A program made the translations under genes and the position numbers. 64,000 nt of DNA from Zeugodacus cucurbitae. Taxonomy: Eukaryota; Arthropoda; Insecta; Diptera; Tephritidae. This document shows positions 1 through 14,000 of the stretch, one piece after another. The notes beneath the pieces are model-generated. The model did not search any database. It was not told where the DNA came from and saw nothing but the letters and a program-made list of their open reading frames with translations. Location: positions 73,835,719 to 73,899,718 of the forward strand of contig NC_071668.1 of assembly GCF_028554725.1 (NCBI RefSeq), in the 5' to 3' direction. Within the stretch, counting starts at the first letter, position 1, and the number at the start of each line of letters is the position of its first letter.

Positions 1-745
1 ATTAATTGCAACAAATTAAAAGAAAAAATAATTTATTCATCATAATAATATTAATACTTCAAAAGAGCTTTCAAGAAAATAGATTTATTGTGAAAACAAC
101 TCACAGGTCAGACATTTTGTTTTTAATATTTAATAATAATATATATTTTATAATTGTTGTTTTTAACATTTAATAATTTATTTATCTTTCTTTGATAAAA
201 GAAAATGGTTTGTGATAAATTCAAACTTTCATAGATTTTGTGAGAAATGCTTGCCAAAATTATAGCTTACGAATTTCTAAGTTTTCTGAGATTCATTAAA
301 AAGATGTTAATGATTTTAACGAACAAAATCTTATTTCTTAAGACAAAATAATTCCACTGGATTTGAATTATGAAATTTTTTGTCATGCTTTTTATATGAT
401 GCTGTTCAAGCCTATACTATAAATAGCCAAAATCATATATCAACACCAACTATAAAACCTAGCTAGAATATTTTTGATTTCATCCACTTTTTGTTTGCTT
501 TCAATAGATAGCCCAAGCAATAAAGAATATATCGAAACAAGATTTGGTTCAATAAATTACTTAATGGAAACTACATCCTAATATAAAGATTGTGTAGATT
601 CAAGTTCTTTTAAATTCATAAGAGATATCTTAAAAAACATTGATATTAAACTCAAGTTGATATTCTTAAAAAGTGAGTATCAATACAAAAAGGACCGATA
701 AAAGATATATATTGGTCTACAACTTTTGTATAAAAACGTTTACAA
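1..745. other. AT-rich DNA, no gene seen
   Basis: Very AT-rich sequence with short homopolymer runs and frequent stops on both strands. I see no exon-like open frame, no splice-flanked coding segment and no clear repeat. Confidence 0.6.
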
Positions 746-1134
746 ATGTCGATGAGCATCAGCCGCATTTTTCTTGGAAAAAGAAAAACAAAATTTCCCG
801 CAAATGTCAAGAATTCGGCTCAAAAAGTGACATTTTCAGTTGAGAATAAGTTTGGGATGCAAAAAGATCTCTACAAATATTTTGTTGGGTTAATGTTGAC
901 ACAAATGTCCAAGTTCGATATAAAACGATTTAATCGACCAGTGCTTGACCCTAGAGACATTCCCGCAAATGTCGAGAATTCTGCTCAAAAACTGACATTT
1001 TCAGTTGAGAATAAGTTTGGGATGCAAACAGATCTCTATAGATATTTTGTGGGGTTAATGTTGACACAAATGTCCGAGATCGTTATATAACATTTTAATC
1101 GATTTAACCGACCAGTGCTTGACCCTAGAGACAT
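746..1134 (+). repeat. two-copy tandem duplication (~165 bp unit) with an open frame
   Basis: Two near-identical units begin at about 797 and 962 and share blocks reading CCCGCAAATGTC, TTTTCAGTTGAGAATAAG and TTAATGTTGACACAAATGTCC-like ends. Both are followed by the same block ACCAGTGCTTGACCCTAGAG (938 and 1111). A 114-residue frame (746-1090) runs through both copies, so the protein is itself an internal duplication. There is no recognisable domain and no splice or promoter context. The spacing and flanks suggest a short satellite or a decayed transposon piece rather than a gene, but the two copies keep the same frame. Confidence 0.65.
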
Positions 1135-4100
1135 CTATTGGAAAATGGCGGAAGCAAAATTGTAGAGCACTATATAAAAAAGTATAATAAAATTTTAAAT
1201 ATTTAATTTATACCAATGAACAAATCGAAAACTGGACCAAACTCTTAAAACATCAGAAATATAATAAGCTAAAGATACATAAAATTATTCGAATCGATAT
1301 GCAAATGACATTAATGAATCTTAAACATTTCTTTCTCAGATGGTCCTAAGTGAACTAGGTCAGCTAGTGGCTTCCATAAAATAGTCGAATTGTCGAAAAA
1401 ACAACGTATAATTAAGGAATCGGCAATAAATTAAAGCTATTTATTTGCTAGCCTGTTGAACATTCATATAATACAGTTGTATTTCTCTAACTCGAATCAC
1501 CACAATCAAGAAAAAACTTGGAATTAGAAAAACTTCGAGTTATGCAAGGTAATGTGTATGAAATTTGACTTCTATTGCCAATTCAAGAGTTCGAGTTATG
1601 GAGAACTACGAGTTATAGAAGTTAGATTGTATGTCATAAATGATTTGTATAATTTTTTACCGCTCCAAAAGCTATTAGTTTCAATTTTTTAACATTTTTG
1701 TATTATTTATAATTTTTAAATTTATATTAAAATAATTCAATTTTATTATTTCTCAATTAAGATTTATTTGAAGAAGTCAAGAGAACTATAGTAACACATC
1801 AAAACACCCAATTAAACTTCACTTTTAATATAAAAAATGCAATTAAATATTTTAATTTTATTTAAAAAATTTTACACTCCAGATTTAACTATTAATTAAT
1901 TTTTTCTATATTTACCTAAACGGGACTCTTCAAAACACACACATAATGGATCTGATGCCCTTGGTAAGTATTTGAATGACAACTCTCGGCAATTATTTTA
2001 CGACAAGAACGTCCAAATAAAAATAAAAATACATTTTTTTTATTAAAAATTAATTTATTTATTTATTTTATAATTATAATCACATTATATTTATTATTAA
2101 AACTTCACTTTTATTTATATATTAATTTTTATTTATATATTAACTTTTATTTATATTTTAATTTTATTTTATTGGAATTTGAGTTTTAATTTTAATTTTA
2201 TATTTTTATACATTTTATTTTATATTATTTTAACTGGAATCTTAGTTTTAATTTTAATTATAGTTTTAGTCTTCGTTTTAAATTTTATTTTAAATTTTAA
2301 TTATTGTAATATTCTTATTTTTAAGGACGATTTGGCAATCACTTTAAGTTATAAAATTTGTTAATTATTTATCTATAATTAGTTTTATTTTTATAATTTT
2401 TTATGTTTTCATTTTAATTTCCAATTTCATTTTGTTTTTATTTTAATTAAAATATTATTATTTTTTAATTTCAATAAAAATTCGTTGCTCTTATATTTTC
2501 AAAAAAATATCTTCTAATGCCCAAAATTGTATCCATTTTACCACAAAAATTTTAAATTTAAAAATATTACATACCAGAATAAACAAAATTTTAAGTAACA
2601 AGAAGCTTCATATTTTTGAATTTTTGCATCTTTACGAACCAAAAAAAAATTAAGTTAATTGCTTAATATCATAAGAACACAAAACTGAAATTGAAGTTCT
2701 CTCCTCAGCCACCACAACTTTCCAAGAAATATTTTTATTTCATTGATTCAATTTTTTTTCATTCGAATAAACCCAAACTCCGAGTTAAGAAACTATGTAA
2801 ATGTAAGGTTCACTGCGTCAGAATTGCATTTAAACTTGCTCAGTTAGTTACAACAATTGGCACACACAAATGCAAACATTTTTGCAAAGATACAATTTTT
2901 GTTTCTCCAGAAACTAGTCACTAGCTTACGGTGCGTAGAATGTACACAAAACTGCCTCACTGCTATTTACTGACGTAGATTGTCAGATTAGTGTTTCGTA
3001 GACACAATTAAATATTTGCAAACTACACAACACATTTGTGCATTTGGCATGCATTCAAAAAACTTTTAACATACTTTTGTGCGTCTATGTAGGCCAAAAC
3101 TACGAAACACACATATAAATATTTAACTCAAAACACACACACATACATTGGACTTCATTAAAGCAACCTCTTCACACTGCACATGTGTGAGATAAACTAA
3201 TTTCTAAGCAACATATTATTGCATACTTTTCAGTGCTGCTACTGCTGACTGCTTCAACAATTTCGGGCACACAACACCAACAACACTTTTTTGTATTTTC
3301 AAGTTGCACGCGTTGTCATTCGTTTTTACGGCCAAGTGTCAAGCAGCAAACGGCATGCAGACGCACCTAAAGTACACAAGTTCAACGCGAACACGCACTC
3401 CGGCTTGTAATCTCACTTAAGCGCCTAATGTTAGGCAACGCTTTAATTGCTGCATAAAAGCGCACAACACACACCCCAACTGTGTAAACAACGCACAAAA
3501 TGCTACACGCCAACTAGTCAGACGACTAACTGACTTGACTTGACTTGGCAGCACAAGAGCTTAAAGCCCTCACTTTATGTCAGTTGGTTTGTTCGCCTTC
3601 AGCTATAGTTGCGCCCGTTAGTTGGTGGCGTTGGCGATGTAATAACACTTACACTGGAAGCTGCTTACGCGTACGTTCACGTTCAGCTTCGCACAACGGT
3701 GACGACGTTTTGCAACCGTACATTAACGCAGACACGATAGAACTAAACGCAATGCGTGGCAGCTGTAGCACCTAAAAGTCGGCAACAAAACCATCACCAT
3801 CCAGCCTCAGCTGTAATCAAAATCAAACGAAAGCCACGAACAACGCGCACACGATGAGGATAATGACGATGACGATGGCGCTGGCGACGGCGATGACGAC
3901 AACAGCGAAACGAAACGAAGGAAACTGTATATCTATGAAGGAGTGTGTGAGTAAGCAAATTGAAGCTGTAACAGCAACAGCGCCCACAGCATCCAACAGG
4001 CTGTTGGTAAAATTTAATATTGAATTTAAAGGACTGTTAAGTGAGAGAGCGCGAGCACTGTTGCCTGGTTTATGTTATAGATAATACAATAACATTATGT

Positions 4101-4197
4101 TAAATTTTGCAGCTGCTGTATATTTCTTTACTGAATGTCCTTTTTAATTGGAAATTTAAAAAAAAAAAAAAATTGTTTAAAATTTATATATAATAAG
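1135..4197. other. intergenic DNA with AT-rich block
   Basis: No gene is supported. About 2040-2470 is an extremely AT-rich block of TTTTAATT/TTTATTTT words. Around 3230-3950 the base composition becomes more balanced, with CA-rich and GACGATGACGATGG-like trinucleotide stretches; small frames at 3545-3775 and 3854-4084 sit there without any recognisable domain. Such a stretch could be an untranslated exon or promoter of a gene outside the window, but nothing proves it. Confidence 0.5.
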
Positions 4198-5040
4198 TAG
4201 TGAAAAGCTAAGTTCGGGTGTAACTGAATATTTTTACTTTCACCATTTCTTTATTTAATTTTATTAAAATAACAAACAATTTGACCCATATATTCGGCAT
4301 ATAGTCCACACTATAATAATGAAAATCGACGTATATATTGAAGAGGGACTGGGATAATTCCTATTTATGTCCCCAAGCAACATAATATCCAAGACTATAC
4401 TCTCACTTAATTTTGCTAAGATATCTGAAATTTTAAACGATATATACGGTAAAAAGTCCACCGAAAGTTTGAAAATACGTATATGAGGTATATGGGAGCT
4501 TGAGGATATATTGGCCTGATTTCGATAATTTGGACACTATTGTAAAAAATATCTTCTAAATTTCTTTAGAATATCTGTGAAATCTTCCTATATTTAATGT
4601 AAAAAATAGGAAAAATTGGCATTGAGGTACTCATGTTCGGTATCTGGGGCGTTGAAACTTTATACTTTATTTTTTAGGCATTGTCGCGCAAGCAATGCAG
4701 TATTTGTGTCGATATCTTCACTGTTGCCCAATTTAGAGATTGTAAAGTAAACGATTCAGAAAGGCTTAAAAATTGTGTTACATAGAAAGTAGGCGTGGTT
4801 GTTAACCGATTTCATCCATTTTCAAACTATACTATTCGGATGTGAAGAAAAAAATTTGTTTAAATTTGTCTTGTAGTTCCTGATATACAGATTTTGACCC
4901 ATAAGTAGACGGGGTCACGCTCATATTGTTTTCAGCGAGATTCAACGATATTTTCGGTAAAATGTTATCCATTACGACTGCGGCCTTCATTTTCAATATC
5001 GGGGGCTTTGAAAAGTTGTAGTTAAATTTCGGCAAAATTA
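4198..5040 (+). repeat. dispersed repeat of the 'CTAAGTTCGGGTGTAAC' family, degraded
   Basis: It starts with AAGCTAAGTTCGGGTGTAAC and carries phrases also found in the copies at 36371-37432 and (reverse orientation) about 50254-51500: 'GTAGGCGTGGTTGT', 'TTGACCCATAAGT' and 'GATATCTTCACT'-like words. No protein is encoded. I recognise this as an abundant dispersed repeat type of tephritid genomes; the exact class is uncertain. Confidence 0.6.
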
Positions 5041-8000
5041 ATATAAAATTTATAATAAATCACGCTGTTCAATAAGACTAACATAATCCCAGAAAATGTT
5101 AAGGAAATTTAACAGTAACATGTAGCTTACAGCAGTAGAGCAAGGAATGAATAGTGGAACGAAATGTACAGCATACTTTTAGGCGCCAAAGAGCGTCAAA
5201 ATGCTACAGCACACGCTCAGCAAAAAAAGGGATTTTACACAGATTCAGCTGCTACATTTTCTTTTTCTTCTTTTTCTTCTTCTACTTGTGCGCCTTACAG
5301 CATGCCACAAGTTACTGACTACGAAATTTCCGCCTCAATAGCCAACACACATTTGTTAATTTTACTAGGGTTTCTTTGCCTTGTCTTGCTTTGTTTGCAA
5401 CTATTCTTCACTTAAGCACATGCAGAGATAGATACATTTGTAACTATTTAATGGCACTAACCTATCTATATATATCTATGCATATATGTATGCATGTGTG
5501 TTTCTATGAATATATGGCAATATGTGTCACATATAAAGTCGTGTTTACCAACGCTTGGGTGTGTTAAAAGATTATCTATTACTCGCTACTGTATTCACTG
5601 ATTTTTGTTACTGTTCTTGTTGTTGTACAAATCTTGTATTTTGTCTCTGCTTGTTGTCGACTTACTGTGTGTGACTGGGTCAACTTATACGTTTGATTTG
5701 ACATCTGCTTGGCGCCTGTAACATCAACGTAGCCAAAGTTACTAGTACAACAACAACAACAACAATGCGATTAGCAACAATCGATTGTATGAGTGTGTGT
5801 GTGTAAATGAAAGCAAAGGTCATTGGCTTGAAGAATGCGTGAAGAAAGCAAAATTTCATTTAAGTTGAGATTTTAAATAATTTACTTGGCTTATTTGAAG
5901 AAGCAAGTAATTCATGAAAATAATGAATTGAGCGTACTACCATTAAAGTCATAAAATATAATTATGATATCTATAAAAACTACTCCAAAAAAAAAGTAAT
6001 GGTACAACAACATATTTTAATACCCCCACAGAAGCAACTTAACCCTCATTATATGCAATTCATGCAACACTCAAATCATTATTAGTAAACAAATATAATT
6101 AATGACATAATCAGCGTGCGACTACAACAAAGTGTGCAACAACAACAACAATAACAACAATAGCCGAGAAAGTAAATCGCACTCCCACTCTAGCACGTGA
6201 TTTTCGTAAATCCTGCCAAGACAAACAATTATTTGATACAAACAGAATTACAAACGTACACAAATAAAACACTTGGCCACTTGCTAGGCATACAAACAAA
6301 TCATTCGTGTCCAACTCAACTCAAATATAAATAATCATTCACCGACTCCATCATTCATTTTTCCTGTTCATTGTACATTTAAGTGGTTGCAGCTACGTCA
6401 CGCACGCGTGTACAACAACAACAGCAATTAACTTTAACACATAAAACCACAGAAGAGTGACTAATAAAAGGGAAATAAAATATCTACTTTCACTAAATAC
6501 AAAAACAATTTGGACACGCCAATAAGTGAATAGACTAAAGTTGTGATTAAATGTGAAGATTCAATGATAAGAAAGCATAATTGAGTGGAAGGAAAGTAGA
6601 AAAGTGTTTCAAGCAGTAATTACTCAAAGCAGGACTATGTGAAAATGTTTGTTTGTGAGTATGCGTGCCGTGGCAAAACAATCAATACAAATTGCATTAC
6701 TTTATTGGCTCAGACGCCTACATCAGCAGTAAAATAAATCAACATCAATTTTGGATGAAAAGTGAAAAAGTGTGAGTTTTGCCTGCCAAATCAGCACACA
6801 CTTAGTAGAAAATATGTTAGACGAACGTGGCATAAGCAACTTGGTAATAATTGGACGTTTGATCTGTGCGATAAATAACGAATTCAACAACTTTGAATGT
6901 ACCAAGACCTGCGAAGCACTGAGTAGTAATGGAAGGCCAGGCAAATGCTAAACGTGCGAGAAAAAAACACAACTTTTCAGATTTTAAGTATCGCAAAAAT
7001 CGTTATGCTACTCTTTGAACAAATTTAATATTAAATATTAATATTTAAATATTATAGAAGATTTACTGAATCACCCATTTAGTGTAATTTTATTAAAATA
7101 ATATTATTTTTTCCCTAATTAAATTTACAAACAATTCATACATTCTGTACAGAAATATTTATTCTCCCATTATACCCTACAAACATGCCACAAACCAATA
7201 ACTGGGCATTTTCCAATATCCTACCTATTAAAATTAAAGTCATCACAGAAATAGCACAAGTGCCCACTCAATAACAAACTACCCCATCAAACGAAATTCT
7301 TGCAAAACACTTCAATTACAACTGTTACAAATCTGCATGCACAAACATGCATAGTCCTGCTGCTTTTGCAAATGCATAAATATTCAATGAAAATGCACAA
7401 CAAAAGCAAATACATAAATACGAGCGCAAGTGAGACTCCAATTACGGCACACTGTCGTTTTGGAGTAGCCGATTGGCCGATTGGCCGAGCACCCTCCAAT
7501 TGCACAATTCGCTGTGCAAAATGCAAATCAAACACAATCGAATTTTCGGCAGTTCGATCATTAGCAGAAAATCACCTGTATTTACACCACTTGTAAGCAA
7601 AAAGCCCCACGGCACTTATTTATGCAATATTTGGCACACATTTTACACAAAAAACATTAAATTTTCCACAATTTCTTTTACAATACACCAAATACACTCG
7701 CGACGCGCAGAAATACCGAACCGAAGGAATTACAACTGCGCAATTAACTAGCAAACGCTGCTATTGTCGGCGAATAGCGCGAATAGCAAACAAACAAACA
7801 ATGCGTTCAGGTGGATTTTCATTTATGCACTTAGCAAAGCCACCCACCATTTTTGTCCTGTGTGTGCAGTGCTGCCAATGCCTTTTGAAAGGGGAATGAA
7901 GCTAAAAGACAAATGCGTAGTAAATTGATGAAGGAAGTGATAGGAAATGAGTAAAACGTTAGAGAAATTTTGAATTGGCATTTTGATATGATCAGTTGTA

Positions 8001-8335
8001 GACAGGGTGCTTGATGTTCAAAATAAAATAATAATAATAAAATAAGGAATAATTATTACTAAAAGTAATATTTATACTAATTGGCGCATAAATTTAGATT
8101 TACCATTTCAGAGTTATTATAAAATTAATAGTATTAAAGTTAAGCTGGTAAAGAATTTGGTATAAAAATAATTATGTAGAATTGACCATCGGAAAAATCG
8201 AATTGTTAAGAGATGTCTTATATTTCTGGCACAAAACCAAACTCTGGTCTCTCGAAACTAATGAATCACACAACACGTCACTCTCAAAATGGAAAACCCC
8301 ATCCCACGTGACCTATCATACGTGGTTTCTATAGG
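5041..8335. other. intergenic DNA, simple repeats only
   Basis: No gene is supported. It contains short simple repeats: CAA runs near 5749-5766 and 6125-6160, TG runs near 5793-5805 and TTC runs near 5262-5282. Small frames at 5164-5567 and 7287-7751 overlap on both strands and have no recognisable domains, so I treat them as chance. Confidence 0.5.
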
Positions 8336-8700
8336 TTTGCCCTTTGGCCGGGGTTTGTTTACATTTCGACCGAGGTCAATGATCTTTCGCCAAGGTTTGT
8401 TTACATTTTGGACGAGGTCAATAACCTTTGGCCTAGGTTTGTTTACATTTTGGACGAGGTCAATGACCTTTGGCCTGGGTTTGTTTACATTTTGGCTGAA
8501 ATCAATTACTTTTGATCGAAATTGTTCACAATTTAGCCGAAGTCAATGACCTTCAACCGGAGTTTGTTTACATTTTGAACGAGTTCAATGCCCTTTAGCC
8601 GGAGTTTATTTATATTTTGACAAGGTCAATGACCTTTGACCAAGGTTTGTTTAGATTTTGGTCGCGGTCAATGATCTTTGGCCGAAGAATGTTTACTATT
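8336..8700 (+). repeat. 42-bp minisatellite, about eight to nine degenerate units
   Basis: The word GGTTTGTTTACATTTTGG recurs at an exact 42-base spacing (phase points near 8354, 8396, 8438 and 8480, then more degenerate), each followed by a block like CGAGGTCAATGACCTTTGGCC. Because 42 is 14 codons, a frame of 86 residues (8289-8549) stays open with a 14-residue repeat rich in F, T and R; this is a consequence of the period and not evidence of a gene. Single related units appear again near 8800. A related array lies in Sur intron 13. Confidence 0.85.
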
Positions 8701-10837
8701 TGGTCGAGATCCATGATTTTGGATCGAGTTTTCTAACAGTTCGGAGAATCTCGTGAGATCAGACTTATTTATGTTTTAAAAAGTTCCGTTAGGGTTAGGT
8801 TTGTTTACTTTTTGAGAGGTCACGTGCGACAGTTTTATTTATAATTTACGGTCTTACGTATGGTAGGTGTAATTTAAAGTAAATTTGCGTGACTACTACT
8901 CTTTTCCTTCTTACTGTCACCGTGGAACCTTTAATTTAGAACTTACACGAGATTTTTCTTGCTCAATACACTTTTTTATTATTTTCAAATATGTACTATG
9001 TATACTCAGCAACCATACATTTGACAACCGCAAAGTCCATTCTGTAAAAAATCTTATTGTGCGCCTTTCGAAAATACCACTTAAACCACTGCAATCGTAT
9101 ACACTCAAAGCAAATGGGGTGTCACATAGCAATTTTAAGGGATTTGCACTCTCAAGCGGTTGTATGTGGGCGCTTTCATGTTTGGTAATAAACACGTATC
9201 GGTGCAAACAAACATATTTTATATAATATATGTTGCGCCGATACATACTCATACATATGGATAGGTCTCTACGGCTGGCACGTTTTCTGAGGTCTGACTC
9301 TATACTTGTATATATGAAACTATATACTCTTATGAACATATAGAGTTACATGTGTGCATATACCACATTTTTATATTTATCCGTCTGTATTGCATGCAGC
9401 GTAGTCGGCTTGTGGCACGTGCTGACCGTCGTTGCAGCTGCTGCAACTTCACACGCCAGTTTCATCGCTATTTGCCAAATATTGTTATTGTTACATTTTT
9501 ACCTCTCTTGATTTGGTTTTTATATTTTGTAAGGTTCTTCCACTCTTTTTTTTCATTGTTTGTTTCTTTTCCCGTTGCTAACCGCATGCACATCAAATAG
9601 TAAGCCATAATCTCACATTCACATTACAATACACATTACTGGCATAAAGTAGAATGTACATGATAGACTTTAAGAAAATAAGTGAAGCTCAGGGATGCCA
9701 AGATATGACTCTAAATATACAATTTTAAATATAGAATTACTGAACAGCTTAGCATGGCCGAGTGACTGTAAGTGCAACTGACCCTCGGACAACTTCGTAC
9801 TAAATACTACAGCATGTTAAACTCCTAGTAATCCCGACTAAAACCCGAAATACTAAACACATGTAGTGCTTGCAATGGAAACCACATCTTTGCATGCCTG
9901 ATGAAATCTGATTCCCCTCCCACATCCTATTTCTTAGATCTCACCCTAGATGACTTTGATAACCTTTAATATTACACTTTTTCTACAAGCATGGTCTAAG
10001 TAACCGTTACAACAAGCTAGTGACTTCGAGATATCCTCCAGTTTGTATGATCTTATATTAACCGTTATAAGGAAGATCCTAATAATCATGGGTAGCCTCT
10101 ATGATAAACTTCACAAATCGGAGGAAATCTTTTAGGTTAGAGAGATTTTTTATTTGGTGGCAACTCTGACACTAAATGTCCTAGAAAGATTTTTTAGTCA
10201 AAGAAAACGCGATATTTTCATTTGATTTTTTATGATTTTTATTTATACAAATGCAAATATATGTTATACTAGTAAGTACGTGACCATACACCGTTATAAA
10301 AAGATTGTATAATATCTAGTACAGAGATAGATACATTTTAATATAAGTACAATCCAAAAGCACGCCTACCAATATACGTATATGGTATAAATTATACACT
10401 TTTTAACTTATAAATAAAGACTAGAAAACAATATGGCCACGCAATTCGGCTTTATAAACTCGGCTTAAGTAGGTTATGTTAAGTTAAGGAGTAGATCTCC
10501 GCAACTGCAGAGAATCTCACTAAGACAGTTTCGACTGTCCTTTGTGATACCCGGATACTTCTGACGGATCTCAAAGACCCTTATGATACGACAAAGCGCT
10601 TTAACTTTAACGCAAATTAAATACAACAATAATACTATTATTTATAGTGAATTTTTGAAATTCACTTGTAAACTTCATTAAAACTACAAACAATTTCGAA
10701 GAATGCACGAAAAGCGGAAAGATTTAGGCGAAAATACTTTAAAACTTAAATTACTTTAAGCTGGTAATGCCATTAACACCAACATTACACTTTAAATACA
10801 AATACCGTTACGAATTAAAATTTTAAAAGTTAAAATT
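8701..10837. other. 3' flank of Sur, no further gene seen
   Basis: This region lies downstream of the Sur stop codon. It should contain the Sur 3' UTR directly left of 10838. I see no canonical AATAAA close to the stop on the minus strand; the nearest match (TTTATT on the plus strand at 10238-10243) is 600 bases away. Frames at 8885-9600 occur on both strands and have no recognised domain. Confidence 0.45.
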
Positions 10838-11035
10838 TTATGATTGCTTCTCCTGCTGAAGATTATTTAAATTTTGAGAGCCAATAGTGTCCACCACCGT
10901 ACGCCCCGAGTGTAATAGGTTATAGAAAGTGCCATCTTTGCGCTGCTGCAGCGCAGCGGGTGTGTCATCCTCAATAATGCGACCCTGCTCCAGAACAATA
11001 ATGCGATCGTAATCGAGTATTGTGGAGAGACGGTG
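10838..11035 (-). CDS. Sur: Sur exon 23: NBD2 end and stop
   Basis: It begins with the switch histidine of NBD2 (HRLSTILDYDRI, His2380) directly after the acceptor TTTCAG. It continues with the D-loop-distal ABCC segment VLEQGRIIEDDTP and ends at TAA (10840-10838). Splice phase 0. Confidence 0.92.
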   Translation of the reverse strand, partial: HRLSTILDYDRIIVLEQGRIIEDDTPAALQQRKDGTFYNLLHSGRTVVDTIGSQNLNNLQQEKQS

Positions 11036-14000
11036 CTGAAATGCGAAAGAAAATAAATATTATACAAAAATGTATGCAAGAAAGCATGCTCTACACACCG
11101 CAATCGTTATAATCGTCCGACCACGGAAGGAGTTATGTGCCGCTGTGAGTAGCGCCTGCTCAGCGGCGCTATCCAATGAGCTGGTCGCTTCGTCGAGTAT
11201 CAAACAAACCGAGCCACGTAAGAGAATGCGCGCCAAGCAGAGTAACTGGCGTTGACCGGCGCTCAACTGCACGCCACCATCGCCAACAATGGTATCTACA
11301 AATAAAATAACGGTTATAATATTATCTTCAATCAAATAATTTGAAAAGCGCACCAATATTATCGGGCAACTGATTGACAAAACTCGTCAATCCCACCTTA
11401 TCGAGCGCATCCCACAGCTCAGAGATAGCATAGTAAGAAGTTGGATTGAGGTTCTCTCGTATGCTCAAATTGAAGACATGCACATCCTGTGGTATCATTG
11501 AGACACGCATGCGCACTTCGTCTGGATGGATTTTCGTAATGTCCACATCATCGATGCAAATCCGTCCCGCTGTCGTTTGGAGTACACCCAACAGGGACAT
11601 GGCTAATGAAGACTTACCGCTGCCTGTGCGTCCACAAATGCCGATCTACGGGGAGACACAAAGAAATTTTAAAATGGGCGAAGGAAACGAGAATACATTC
11701 TGGATAAAATTCGATAAGCAATTTATCACGATCGATAACTGATCACTATTATAATAATTTATTGGTAAAATAAGATCGAAGATTCGATTATGTTAAAAAC
11801 ACTCACCCTTTGTCCATAAGGTATTTCCAATGTCAAATTCTTAATCACTTCATCCCTCTGACCTTCATAACGTAAACTAACATTTTCAAAGCTGATGTCG
11901 CCTTGCCGTGGCCATGAAATGGGTACTGGTTCATCTATCGAATCAGAAATGTATGATAGTTTGAAATATAAAATCATAGTTGTTTACTATTTACGACACA
12001 ACTTACAATTACTCATAACCAATGGCACCGACAAGCTTCGCGGCTTACAGAACTCCACACGCGCCACTTCAAAGTTGACGGAAGCATCCTTACCATATTT
12101 TCCACTTGATTTCGATTTGAGCTTTTTGGCATTCCCGGCCGTCTCATCGCCACACGTTATATCCAACGGTGTTTCGACATTTTGATCAATTTCCGCATAG
12201 TAAGCTATACGTTCTACAGAACCCACATACATTTCCATATCAGCCAATAATTTTACAACCCAATTCAAGTAGATAGGCATTAGAAGTGTGTAATTGATGG
12301 CCAAACCAACGAGTGATGGTGTGGGCGTTAGCAATTCAGGTATATTGTGGAATTTTGTACTGTAACGACTACAGCTAATGGTAGCAGCTACCAGTGCGGT
12401 TATAATGGCGATAAAGACGATAAAACCACCTAGAAAGTCCTATGATTGAAAAGAGAGAGCATCATCATCTTAAGGTCCCATCACCGATAACAATATTATT
12501 GTACTATATATCAATAAGAGCTCTCAAAATTACATCATACATATGTATGTGTCTCAGTACCATTACCATTACCATTAGCAGTGCACATGTGTTTCTACCA
12601 GTACCATTACCAATGTCAGGATCATTACCAATGTCAGGGTAATTACCTATACCGTTACCAGTACTTATGTGTATCTACCATTACCATTACCATTACCATT
12701 GCAATTACCAATATAAGGATCATCACCAATGTATATGTATATCTACCAGTACCATTAGCAATATCAGGATAATTACGAATACCATTATCAGTACATATGT
12801 ATGAGTCACTATCGGTACCATTACAATTACCAATATCGGGATCATTACCATTACCAGTGGCAGTACAAGTATCATTATCAATAGCAATTATCAATTGTGT
12901 TGCTTGAATGATTATTATCAATAATCTTCCGACTTCGAATTTTGTTAATATTCGTTTTTAACACTTTTTTTTTCTTTAATCAAAATTATAATTACCAATG
13001 ATATGCCCAACCAACGATTACTTGTATTCAATATCGTAAATGCAATCGTATTCGCCTCCAAACGCTTAAAGAGAATTTCGGTAAATCGTGCCTCCTGATT
13101 GTAGGCTCTTATCGTTGTAACACCCTGTATAGTCTCCGATAGATGCGAGATCACCGGCGAGCTTGTCGAATTTTCAATGCGTTGTAATTCTCTGCGAAGA
13201 AATGTTTTTGTTTATTAAATATTTGGACATATTTTTTCAAATATTCGACACCAACCTGGCCGAGCAACGGTAGAACTTTTGTATGCCATAGTAGACGACG
13301 CAAATCGGCGCTGTCAGTAATATAAACCAGGGTGTAATGCTGACATTTATTAGCACCGCGCATAAGCAGAGGAGAGAGAATTGTAGCAGACGTTGGCTTG
13401 TGGCGGCGATTTTCTACAAAGAAATTGTGAGAGTCAAAGAGATGGCGAGTGAAAATTGTCATTTAATTAGCAGTGAAAGTGGAAATATGTATTGCATTTA
13501 TAGCCTTTCACCTTTGACCTCGTTTCTGGTTTACATATATTTCAGAACCTTACTACCCTTTGTATCCACTTTCATTAAATTAATTATTTACCGTTATTTT
13601 TTCACACTCACCTTATCGATGATGGCCATATCGTTGCCAAAGCGATTCATCAGTCGACCAAGTGGGGTCACTTGGAAAAAGTGCAACGGTTTGCGCATAA
13701 TCGCCAACAGCAATTGGTCGTGTAGATTGCTGCGCGCATTGCAACCGGCCAATTGGCCGGCTGGTGTCGATATCACCGCCATTACAATGCAAACGCACGA
13801 AATCACCGAATAAATGTGAAAATAATACGTGACATCCTCGGCGTGACCATTGCCGCTGCTAACATTGTTGTACACATGACTGTTATTGTTGTTGTAAGCC
13901 GTGTTGATGACAGCCGCTGGCAAGGATGCCGCTGCTGCTCGTATTGCTATTGTTGCTGCTGTTGTTGCATTCATGCCAGTTGTATCGAATCGATTAAATG

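Noticed and set aside
3545..4084. Two 76-residue plus-strand frames in a GC-balanced stretch
   Set aside because: Low-complexity GAC/GCA repeats and no recognisable domain; kept only as a note in the intergenic entry.
5164..5567. Small frame ending in a hydrophobic segment (LLILLGFLCLVLLCLQL)
   Set aside because: A single hydrophobic stretch in a TTC/CTT-rich context without start, splice or homology evidence.
8289..8549. 86-residue frame with a 14-residue repeat
   Set aside because: The repeat period is 42 bases, so any frame free of stops in one unit stays open; no gene context or start evidence.
12442..12921. Overlapping frames on both strands
   Set aside because: They are by-products of the ACCATT hexanucleotide array in Sur intron 18.
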